In this document: positions 1-5,589 of the stretch, in pieces
How the letters are laid out: every line of letters begins with the position of its first letter
Numbering within the stretch: the stretch's first letter is position 1
From: Crocinitomicaceae bacterium
Lineage (GTDB): Bacteria; Bacteroidota; Bacteroidia; Flavobacteriales_D; Crocinitomicaceae
NCBI GenBank assembly: GCA_013215515.1
Contig: JABSPC010000629.1
Coordinates: 1 to 7,428 of the forward strand
Reading direction: 5' to 3'
DNA: 7,428 nt
Program-made: the position numbers and the translations under genes
The notes under the pieces: model-generated
What the model was told of the DNA's origin: nothing
The model's input: the letters and a program-made list of their open reading frames with translations, nothing else
Database searches by the model: none

Positions 1-517
1 AGCCATCTGCTAGATCAGCGTGGTAACCAAACTTATCACCTGAAAATCTAACCGATGCAGTAAGTTTTTGTTGCTCAATAAAAACATCACTTCCATTGTT
101 TTTAAACATGTATGCAGCACCGCAACCGACTAAAGGATTCGCTCCATTTTCATCTTTTTGTTCAGCTGTTGTTGTAACGAGTATCCAATCGCCTTTTATT
201 GATACTTCACATCCAAACCAAGTGTTCGCGTCCCGATCTGAGGCGTAAAGCCTTTGTATGTGATTCCAAACTGTACCGTCAAATTTGAAAACATGAGCAG
301 CTCCTGCACGATATAGGGGGTTCCCTAATCCGTCATCATCACATAAACGTTCTCCTACAACGGCATAATCGCCATCCATAGAAACATCATATCCAAATTC
401 TCCGTCAAGGATCCTTATGTCACTTACAACTTTTTGAATTTCTACAACTTCATTTGTTTGGGCATTTGTCGTTAGCACAAAAGCGCTTATCAGGGTTGTA
501 ATTAGAAAGTTTCTCAT
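1..517 (-). CDS. Secreted FG-GAP repeat (beta-propeller) protein, 3' end off the window
   Basis: The first 172 residues of a longer protein are visible. The N-terminus (MRNFLITTLISAFVLTTNAQ) is a clear Sec signal peptide with likely cleavage near residue 19 or 20. Three FG-GAP-like blades follow with about 60-residue spacing. Each has an FG pair (residues 41-42, 101-102, 163-164), then a short D/K-G-D-Y/W turn and a strand such as YAVVGE or WILVTT. Two of them are followed by GAAHVF or GAAYMF strands that close a blade. FG-GAP proteins are extracellular beta-propellers, typically involved in adhesion or binding; in Bacteroidota they often end in a type IX secretion sorting domain, but that end is not in view. 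Cysteines at 59, 103 and 132 could form disulfides. The ATG at 517 is preceded by a good -7 promoter box. The downstream neighbour is unknown; the upstream neighbour, in the same direction, is a TPR-HTH regulator. The fold call is firm, the specific role unknown. Confidence 0.85.
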   Translation of the reverse strand, partial: MRNFLITTLISAFVLTTNAQTNEVVEIQKVVSDIRILDGEFGYDVSMDGDYAVVGERLCDDDGLGNPLYRAGAAHVFKFDGTVWNHIQRLYASDRDANTWFGCEVSIKGDWILVTTTAEQKDENGANPLVGCGAAYMFKNNGSDVFIEQQKLTASVRFSGDKFGYHADLADG

Positions 518-546
518 GGCATTATCTTTATTTCAATAATCTTGAA

Positions 547-554
547 CAAAGTTA
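547..554 (-). promoter_or_regulatory. Bacteroidota -7 promoter box for the FG-GAP gene
   Basis: On the minus strand the sequence TAACTTTG is a perfect match to the TAnnTTTG -7 consensus of Bacteroidota housekeeping promoters. It ends 30 nt before the ATG at 517, implying a start of transcription near 541 and a leader of roughly 23 nt. No TTTG -33 element is seen at the usual 17-23 nt spacing; a TTTG occurs only 10 nt upstream. Instead, the region where -33 should be is occupied by the nearer copy of a tandem direct repeat. Confidence 0.65.
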
Positions 555-573
555 TGCCATACCTCAAAGAGTA

Positions 574-609
574 TTGACCTCATACGGGGGAGCCTTGACC
601 CGATAGGGG
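574..609 (-). promoter_or_regulatory. Putative tandem operator, two 15-bp direct repeats at 21-bp pitch
   Basis: Read on the plus strand, positions 574-588 and 595-609 both match TTGACCnnATAnGGG without gaps (12 of 15 positions identical). The start-to-start distance is 21 bp, two helical turns, so both copies face the same side of DNA. Relative to a start site near 541, the repeat centres fall near -41 and -61, positions typical of an activator that touches RNA polymerase. This layout suggests a binding site for a dimeric regulator that recognises direct repeats (LytTR-type factors use a 21-bp pitch), but the actual factor is not identifiable from sequence. The neighbouring HTH regulator is one candidate. 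Confidence 0.45.
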
Positions 610-642
610 TGAAACATACTCTAAACCACGTTAAAACGGACG

Positions 643-2283
643 TTATTGAGCTTTAGATGGCTCAGAAGAAATTTTAGTTGCCTCCATTAACAAGGCTAAT
701 TTTTGGTTGTTCGACTTCTTTAAATCGAACTTTACATACATTCTTCTGAGGGCAGAAGTGACACCTTCAACACTTAAAGAAACTTCCTCTGCGATTGCCT
801 TTTTTGTAATAACAGGATTGTTGAAAATAGCATTCAAAATTTTCCAATCAGTTGGATTGAGATTACTTTCAAGAACCGCTTCAATTTTTTCTTTGTCCAA
901 AACCAATTCCTCCTTGTCCTGTTCAGTAATCAATGTTCGCATTGCCCCTTTTTCTTTCAAGAGTTCAATCTGTCTTAGCAGTGATGTTTTCTCAGTGGAA
1001 TTACGAATATATCTGGCCCTCATATATATTAAAAGACCGAGTATGAGTACGATGAAAACCATAATGTAGATAGACCGTTCGCGTTCTGATTTTAGTTCTA
1101 AATCTCCTTTTTCCTTTTCGTTTTTTACTTTGTCTTGTTCAATTTTTAATTCCAGATCCGCCTTGTTCTTATCAAACTCGGCTTGGAACTCATGACGAAT
1201 TATCGCATCATGATTTTCATCACTAAGCAAACTATCTTTGGTCACTGAGTGCAATTCAAACATTTGCAAGGCAGATGCGGTATTACCGATCAACTTGTAG
1301 GATTCATATAAGACTTTTGAAGATTCTGATATTAGTCTCGAATCATTTATTTTTTGAGCTATTGAAAGTGCATTGGAGCAGAAGTACAAGGAGCTATCAT
1401 ACATTTGTAACTTCATATAGGCTTGCCCAATATAATTCTGAGAGCTTGCAATGCTTCCTTTTAAACCAACTTTATTCGCAATTTTCAATGCCTGAAAATA
1501 CTTGCTTAACGCAATGCGATATTCTTCCTTTTTGAAATGAACAAGGCCGATACTGGCAATGTTAGTTGAGATAGTCAACTCGTTACCCAATTCTTGATTT
1601 AATTTCAAAGAGATCGAATAGTTGTTAAGTGCCTCTTCCAGTTGTCCTTGATCCTTGTAAATGTTGCCTAAGTTATGATAAACACCTCCCTGTTCTTTCT
1701 TATCTCCTGCAGCCTTAAATCTCTTTAGAGATCGCTGAAAGTATTCAATCGCTTTCTCAATGTCATTTTGAGTTTTATATAAAAGACCAATGTTTGAGAG
1801 GCATTTAGCGCTTCCCATTAAATCTCCAACGTCATTATATAGTTTATATGCTTTCTGCTGATAGTTAATTGCATTCGACAAATCACCTTGTTTCGAAAAT
1901 GCCCCCGCAATATTATTCAATGCTCCTGCCTTTCCTTCTTCGCTGCCGATCATATCATGAAGGGCATAACTCCTCTCGTAATAGCTTATCGCTTTTTGAT
2001 GATCACCTCGAACAGCTATTGAAATTCCCTGAATATTTAAGGCATTCGCCATCTCCTTTTTATCAGCACTCTCTTTGGCCATATTGTACTGAAGCTGAGC
2101 GAAATAAAACGCGCTATCGGGTTGAGAAAAAAGATACCCCTTCCAAATAAATTCATCTAATGCCTTTAATCGAGTAGTACTTTTACGCGTATTATCTTGC
2201 CATACGTTTTTCAACGAATCAATTTTCGGCTGGCTGAAACCAATAGCAGGCAATAACAATAAGACGAAAAGGATCTTTCTCAA
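643..2283 (-). CDS. Membrane-anchored TPR regulator with C-terminal HTH domain
   Basis: This 546-residue protein combines a sensor-like and a DNA-binding part. Residues 1-18 (MRKILFVLLLLPAIGFSQ) form a signal peptide. Residues about 80-345 carry six or seven tetratricopeptide repeats, seen as recurring blocks such as LNNIAGAFSKQGDLSNAINY and YHNLGNIYKDQGQLEEALNN. A charged coiled coil (about 362-403) leads to one transmembrane helix (about 405-421, SIYIMVFIVLILGLLIY), then a second coiled coil (about 428-470). The last 70 residues (about 475-537, with KKAIAEEVSLSVEGVTSALRRMY) look like a LuxR/GerE-type winged or helix-turn-helix domain. The expected topology is periplasmic TPRs and cytoplasmic HTH, i.e. 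a one-component transmembrane regulator; this is inference from family architecture. Translation must start at TTG 2283: an in-frame TGA lies four codons upstream and no ATG precedes the signal peptide. It lies 125 bp upstream of the FG-GAP gene in the same direction. Its targets are unknown. Confidence 0.85.
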   Translation of the reverse strand: MRKILFVLLLLPAIGFSQPKIDSLKNVWQDNTRKSTTRLKALDEFIWKGYLFSQPDSAFYFAQLQYNMAKESADKKEMANALNIQGISIAVRGDHQKAISYYERSYALHDMIGSEEGKAGALNNIAGAFSKQGDLSNAINYQQKAYKLYNDVGDLMGSAKCLSNIGLLYKTQNDIEKAIEYFQRSLKRFKAAGDKKEQGGVYHNLGNIYKDQGQLEEALNNYSISLKLNQELGNELTISTNIASIGLVHFKKEEYRIALSKYFQALKIANKVGLKGSIASSQNYIGQAYMKLQMYDSSLYFCSNALSIAQKINDSRLISESSKVLYESYKLIGNTASALQMFELHSVTKDSLLSDENHDAIIRHEFQAEFDKNKADLELKIEQDKVKNEKEKGDLELKSERERSIYIMVFIVLILGLLIYMRARYIRNSTEKTSLLRQIELLKEKGAMRTLITEQDKEELVLDKEKIEAVLESNLNPTDWKILNAIFNNPVITKKAIAEEVSLSVEGVTSALRRMYVKFDLKKSNNQKLALLMEATKISSEPSKAQ

Positions 2284-2304
2284 TAATCTAAAGTTTCATT
2301 TACA

Positions 2305-2312
2305 CTAAAGTA
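2305..2312 (-). promoter_or_regulatory. Weak -7-like box upstream of the TPR-HTH gene
   Basis: TACTTTAG on the minus strand matches TAnnTTTG at all but one fixed position and ends 22 nt before the TTG start. It would give a very short leader, starting about where the three-codon ATG-AAA-CTT-TAG mini-frame (2299-2288) begins. No clear -33 element is present. This is a tentative call. Confidence 0.3.
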
Positions 2313-2337
2313 ATTATTAATCTTTTCCTTTCGCTAA

Positions 2338-2352
2338 TGTTTATCATAAACA
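2338..2352. promoter_or_regulatory. Perfect 15-bp palindrome, possible operator
   Basis: TGTTTATCATAAACA has two perfect 7-bp arms around the single base C2345. It lies about 55 bp upstream of the TTG start of the TPR-HTH gene and about 30 bp upstream of its weak -7-like box, where a repressor or activator dimer could bind. It is too short and lacks the GC stem and T run of a terminator. Chance occurrence in AT-rich DNA cannot be excluded. Confidence 0.35.
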
Positions 2353-2556
2353 CCACAGAATAGTCTTTTGCATTAACTGTTTTAATCCTGTAGCAAAGCC
2401 CAAAGCGTGCCTTCATATACATATCAAATGAAATCGCTTCTTCAGTGGGTAATGTTAGAAGGTAAAACGAAATCAAGTTTGATTTTGAGCGAATAAATGG
2501 GTGGATGAAACATCTCAACTACGACCGCCTTCCTTACAAAGCGAAGCTCCTGCTGA

Positions 2557-2620
2557 TTCCTTCGCCATGTGCTTTCGCCTTTGCTGAAGCTACGGCGAAG
2601 GCACATAGCGAAAGCAAATC
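2557..2620. repeat. Long imperfect hairpin, REP/MITE-like palindromic element
   Basis: The core is a 13-bp stem: 2567-2579 (ATGTGCTTTCGCC) pairs with 2594-2606 (GGCGAAGGCACAT), with a single G-T wobble and a 14-nt loop. After one mismatch, five further pairs (2561-2565 with 2608-2612) extend the stem, followed by weaker pairing. The arms are also built from related words (CCTTCGCC, GCTTTCGC and their complements GGCGAAGG, GCGAAAGC), so alternative and even crossing pairings are possible. The element is GC-richer than its AT-rich surroundings. It lacks a T run directly after the stem, although six T's follow 15 nt later at 2622-2627, so terminator activity is possible but not the simplest reading. 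It resembles the dispersed palindromic repeats common in bacterial intergenic DNA. Confidence 0.6.
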
Positions 2621-2628
2621 GTTTTTTG

Positions 2629-2636
2629 TACCTTCG
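2629..2636 (+). promoter_or_regulatory. Possible -7 box for truA
   Basis: TACCTTCG differs from TAnnTTTG at one fixed position. It lies just beyond the hairpin repeat and 86 nt upstream of the truA ATG. No convincing -33 element precedes it, so the assignment is tentative. Confidence 0.3.
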
Positions 2637-2722
2637 AAACAATAAGAAAAAGGATTAAAACAGACGAACCTAAAATTCAGGAGCATATTGATTAAACCAA
2701 TAGAATTATTCGAAAAATAAAG

Positions 2723-3517
2723 ATGCGGTATTTCATACACTTAGGGTTCGACGGAAGTGAATACAGCGGTTGGCAGAGGCAAAAGGAAACGCCAAACACG
2801 GTTCAAGAAGTTGTAGAGCAAACCCTTTCTCGATTTTTTAAAAAAGAAATTAGCGCTTATGGTTGCGGGCGCACCGATGCTGGTGTTCACGCAAGCCAAT
2901 ACATCATTCAGATTGATCTTGATGAAGCTCCTCAATTCGATTTGAAATTTCGCCTCAACAAAAGCTTATCTGAAGGTATCGCAGTTTTCGAAGTCATCGA
3001 GGTGAAGGAGAATCAACATGTTCGGCACGATGCTGTGGCGCGTACTTACGACTACTTCATTCATTGGAACAAAGACCCAGCACTGATTCGCTACAGTTCA
3101 TTTTATGAGGATTTGAAACTAGACTTTGATCTGATGCAAAAAGCAACGACTCTTATCCTTGAAAACAAGGACTTTAAAGCGCTCTGCAAGCAACCCAATT
3201 CGTATCCTAGTACTTTGTGTCAAGTTAGCAACTGTGAAGTGTTCATCAATGAGGAACAGGGCCGATTGCGGTTCACCATTACGGCCAATCGCTTTCTCCG
3301 AGGAATGGTTCGAATTTGCGTTTTCTTCTTGTTGGAAGTCGGAAGTGGAGAAATGACTTTGGAGGAATTTGCGAAAATTTTAAATCAGGAAAAAGAATTA
3401 AAAGAGAAGCTTCCCGCTCATTCAAATGGTCTTTTTCTAAGCAAAGTCGAGTATCCCTTTTTGGAATTTACTGATTCGCATCATTTGATCCGAATGTTAA
3501 AGGCTGGTTTGGAATAG
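2723..3517 (+). CDS. truA: tRNA pseudouridine synthase A
   Basis: TruA converts uridines 38-40 of the tRNA anticodon arm to pseudouridine; it acts in the cytoplasm without cofactor. The 264-residue protein has the usual family length. The N-terminus shows the family pattern YFIHLGFDGSEYSGWQRQ, and the catalytic motif GRTDAGVHA is at residues 49-57 with the nucleophile Asp52. The aromatic motif ARTYDYFIHW (residues 106-115) corresponds to the conserved R-Y-x-Y region near the active site. The C-terminal domain has FLRGMVR (191-197) and LEVGSGEMTLEEF, followed by NGLFLSKVEYPF. One oddity is that the segment after MVR reads ICVFF where the family normally has a small-residue NIVG-type step. The PA-x-GL motif is also loosened to PAHSNGL. 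These features suggest a diverged TruA, perhaps one of two paralogues, though catalytic residues are kept. The start at 2723 is the first ATG, directly before the conserved strand. The next frame begins 43 bp downstream. Confidence 0.92.
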   Translation: MRYFIHLGFDGSEYSGWQRQKETPNTVQEVVEQTLSRFFKKEISAYGCGRTDAGVHASQYIIQIDLDEAPQFDLKFRLNKSLSEGIAVFEVIEVKENQHVRHDAVARTYDYFIHWNKDPALIRYSSFYEDLKLDFDLMQKATTLILENKDFKALCKQPNSYPSTLCQVSNCEVFINEEQGRLRFTITANRFLRGMVRICVFFLLEVGSGEMTLEEFAKILNQEKELKEKLPAHSNGLFLSKVEYPFLEFTDSHHLIRMLKAGLE

Positions 3518-3560
3518 TGAGCAAAAACTTAAAGGGCGATGTGACCATAAAGAAGATAAA

Positions 3561-4529
3561 ATGGAAGACCAAGAAAAGGGAAATTTTTGGTGGAAAAAGA
3601 CAAGACTTGTGACAACAATTAAGGGAACAGGCTTTGATAAGTATAAAATGTTCACGCTGGCAGGCGCTCCGTGTGATGGATGTATAGAAAGTGTATTTAC
3701 GGAAGACACGGTTTTTAGAAAAGTAACGTATTATTATCCAGATTACTTTTTGATGGACAACATGCAAGCCAAGGCTATATTCTTTGGAAGAAATCAAATT
3801 AAAATTCGCGTTCCTCGAGAGTATGTAGATTTAGAAGAAACATATTTCGCAACAACAAACCCATCGAAGAGGGCCACCGGAGGCAGCGTTATATGGACAA
3901 CGAAACGAGGGAAAAGGAGAAGGAATTATTATTTCACAAAGGTCAATGCTTCTAGCGGATTGATTACCTATTTAAAAACAGCAGTTCAGACTATCCGTTG
4001 TGAAAATAAACGGGCTGGTGGAAGAAGAGAATTTCATTGTAGACATTACTCTGGTTGGGGCGCTGAATTTCAAGTTAATATTGAGGGCGGAATTTTTCAT
4101 CACAATGATACAACTTCAGGGTATGTTGTTGCAGTATTATCAGCGCATAATTATAGATCCAACATCTATCTTCAAGGAGGGATTAATACGCATGGAGGGT
4201 TTTACGGGACTGCTAAATATGATTTTCATTTTTTAACCTTTCCAATTGCTTCATTAAGCCCTAGTAATTCTTGAAAAAGACCTTCGGCGACTCCGTTTAA
4301 CTTTATCAATATGGGTAGACTCTATATAGGAACAGAACTTCGAATAGGCTATAACGAAAATTATATGTCGTTCCTAGAGACTAACCTTCATTTGGGGTTT
4401 TCCTACATGAATATGAGAATTAGAAGATACATCCCTCAAATATACATCCATTGTGGTTTAGCGAAAGATGTTTCGGATCGAAATAAACCTGGACTTCTAC
4501 CCTTATGTCCAACTTGGAATGACGATTAA
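3561..4529 (+). pseudogene. Unrecognised beta-rich protein gene interrupted by an in-frame TGA
   Basis: From ATG 3561 a 237-codon frame ends at TGA 4272-4274. The same frame is then open again for 84 codons to a TAA at 4527-4529. The downstream part includes ATG 4311, and its sequence (LYIGTELRIGYNENYMSFLE, then further strands ending near YIPQIYIHCGL) looks like continuing transmembrane beta-strands of a barrel. The upstream part near residues 150-228 has the same alternating character (WGAEFQVNIEGGIFHHND, SNIYLQGGINTHGGFYGTAK). The simplest reading is one gene of about 322 codons with a nonsense change. No signal peptide is present, which is odd for an outer-membrane protein; the true 5' end may also be lost. 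A CDGC motif lies at residues 38-41, and a basic patch KRGKRRR near 114. The gene follows truA by 43 bp and may share its transcript. I do not recognise the family. Alternatives are two separate short genes or a sequencing error at the TGA. Confidence 0.5.
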
Positions 4530-4673
4530 CTTGTTTAACCTGCGAACAAAATAAGGCTAGGTTGGACCGCTTCGCTTTTAGAGATTAGAATCGAGAAGGA
4601 GGAATGTCTAAATTCTAATATCCAAAAGGCGCAGCCGTTCTAATACCCCAAAAGACAAGATTACTCGACAAGC
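4530..4673. other. Intergenic gap between convergent genes with short TCTAATA repeats
   Basis: This gap lies between two convergent genes, where terminators are expected, but I see no strong GC hairpin with a T run. It does hold an 8-bp inverted pair, ATTAGAAT (4584-4591) and ATTCTAAT (4612-4619), with a 20-nt loop. There is also a 25-bp-pitch direct repeat, TTCTAATATCCAAAAG (4613-4628) and TTCTAATACCCCAAAAG (4638-4654). Either could act as a weak bidirectional stop signal. Confidence 0.4.
4606..4622 (+). repeat. Interspersed 17-bp repeat, copy 1
   Basis: GTCTAAATTCTAATATC matches positions 6791-6807 at 16 of 17 bases. Both copies sit just after the end of a coding region. TCTAATATC-type words are a likely dispersed intergenic repeat in this genome. 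Confidence 0.4.
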
Positions 4674-5349
4674 TCACCGTTTTTTATACACTTTAACAGA
4701 CTTGACCTTACCCTTTGAATCGTACGTGATATTTTCGCCATGCTTGAGGCCGTCTTTAAACTCCGTAGAGCTCATGACATTTCCGTTTGGAAAATAGAAA
4801 ACCGAGGTCCCATTATTCACACCATTGTTGAACTGTATCGAATAGACGATGTTTCCTTTTTTGGTGTACTTTGCTTTTGTACCATGAGGAGAGCCATTAC
4901 TCGTAAATAGACTTTCTTCATTTACCGCACCATTCGTATAGAAGGTTTTTTCGAGCGTTAAAGAGTCAACGCTAACACTCGCTATTTCGGTCGAGTCCAA
5001 AAGAGACTCATAATCTGGATCGTAATTTATAGAAAGATAAACCGATCCATTTTGATTGTAATAATTGAACTCCCCCAATCGAGTATGAACTAACATCTTG
5101 AACGCTTTCGGCAGTTTCAAGAGCCTCTTTGGTATAAACAATCGAACCGGTCATTTGTTTATCTCCATTGCCATAGAAGTCTGTGATATTCGCTTTGTTA
5201 TCGCCGATGCTAATAACGCGATAAAAGGCGTATCCTCCCATCCCCGTTTTTTCCCAATTGGCATTGAAGCAAACAGTATCGTTTTGTGAATGTGCCATTG
5301 CACTTGATGCAATAAAGGCGATTGCTAAAAAGATTGAATTGATTGACAT
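4674..5349 (-). pseudogene. Secreted MORN_2 / YwqK-like repeat protein, frameshifted
   Basis: Two overlapping frames together make one protein. The first, from ATG 5349, carries a signal peptide (MSINSIFLAIAFIASSAMA) and a beta-rich start with FYGNGDKQMTGSI. The second, ending at TGA 4674, carries typical MORN_2 units such as GEFNYYNQNGSV, FNNGVNNGTSVFYFPNGNVM and FKDGLKHGENITYDSKGKV. The frames meet at a C5 run on the plus strand (5072-5076). Removing one base there joins ...SSYSIG to EFNYYNQNG... and restores a 224-residue protein. Proteins with these repeats are named YwqK-family antitoxins in databases, but a secreted form in Bacteroidota has no demonstrated antitoxin role, and no toxin gene is adjacent. 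The repeats probably make a beta-solenoid at the cell surface or in the periplasm. It is convergent with the broken plus-strand gene and divergent from pgk. Base miscalling, phase variation or true decay are all possible; a +1 programmed shift is less likely. Confidence 0.7.
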
Positions 5350-5393
5350 AGCATTAAGATATACATTTTACGGTTAAGAGACAGGTTAGTGTT

Positions 5394-5511
5394 AAAGTGC
5401 CTTGAGTGAGCTAAAGTTTATAAAGTGTCTAAAGTTATAGGGTTCTCGATTTAGGGACACCTCGTACATCCCACTTTAAGCACTTCATAACTTCAAACTT
5501 TAGCTCACTTT
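5394..5511. repeat. Large inverted repeat made of ~9-bp AAAGT units
   Basis: A perfect 15-bp inverted pair, AGTGAGCTAAAGTTT (5405-5419) and its complement (5495-5509), encloses 75 nt. Inside, the arms continue imperfectly: ATAAAGTGTCTAAAGT on the left matches ATGAAGTGCTTAAAGT from the right arm read on the other strand (13 of 16). Within the left arm the word AAAGT recurs at 5413, 5422 and 5431, exactly 9 bp apart, with another copy at 5394. The right arm carries the complement ACTTT or ACTTC at 5473, 5482, 5490, 5497 and 5507. It lies in the region upstream of both the frameshifted gene and pgk. It could fold into a long hairpin or serve as a multi-site binding array; no function is known to me. 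Confidence 0.65.
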
Positions 5512-5562
5512 GAAATCATCATCAAATGAATGTTATCGTCGATTATAATGTCAAGGAAATTG

Positions 5563-5570
5563 TATCTTTG
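5563..5570 (+). promoter_or_regulatory. Bacteroidota -7 promoter box for pgk
   Basis: TATCTTTG is a perfect TAnnTTTG match ending 19 nt before the pgk ATG at 5590. It predicts a leader of about 12-15 nt. An upstream in-frame ATG at 5530 would lie ahead of this promoter and is therefore not the start. No clear -33 element is visible, and the upstream flank ends in the AAAGT inverted repeat. Confidence 0.7.
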
Positions 5571-5589
5571 CCGCATCAAAACCAATAGC

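Larger units (their letters stand above)
2284..2722. other. 439-bp gene-free stretch between regulator and truA
   Basis: This divergent intergenic region separates the minus-strand TPR-HTH gene from plus-strand truA. It contains the regulator's putative promoter and palindrome on the left, a long imperfect hairpin in the middle (2557-2620) and a possible truA -7 box on the right. Short open frames on the minus strand (72, 66 and 68 codons) overlap one another and the hairpin. They start at non-ATG codons or run through palindromic sequence, and show no recognisable domain. The amount of open frame, together with the hairpin, is compatible with a decayed or non-autonomous repeat element, but there are no terminal inverted repeats or target duplication that I can see. 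Confidence 0.5.

Noticed and set aside
2300..2518. 72-codon minus-strand frame directly upstream of the TPR-HTH gene
   Set aside because: It starts at TTG, shows no recognisable domain or signal, runs through the palindrome and the putative promoter of the next gene, and conflicts with other open frames of similar length.
2594..2627. Intrinsic terminator formed by the long hairpin and the six T's
   Set aside because: The T run is 15 nt beyond the core stem rather than adjacent, and no plus-strand gene ends upstream, so a terminator has nothing obvious to serve.
2744..2753. GGTTCGA word resembling a tRNA T-loop
   Set aside because: It lies within the conserved truA coding start and no acceptor or anticodon stem can be built around it.
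3517..3612. GTG frame overlapping the truA stop, 31 lysine-rich codons
   Set aside because: Short, with low-complexity Lys content expected from A-rich DNA, and overlapped by the longer 3561 frame; no supporting motif.
4000..4236. Alternative plus-strand frame inside the TGA-split gene
   Set aside because: Its hydrophobic product looks like an out-of-frame reading, while the 3561 frame gives coherent beta-strand patterns over the same DNA.
4272..4274. TGA as a reassigned sense codon or selenocysteine site
   Set aside because: The neighbouring minus-strand gene appears to end naturally at TGA, the organism looks like an ordinary Bacteroidota, and no selenocysteine-type stem was recognised after the codon.
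4674..5349. A toxin-antitoxin pair based on the YwqK label
   Set aside because: No toxin-like gene is adjacent and the protein is predicted to be secreted, so the name reflects repeat similarity only.
5394..5511. CRISPR array
   Set aside because: The units are about 9 bp, degenerate and inverted, without constant repeats and unique spacers, and no cas gene is nearby.
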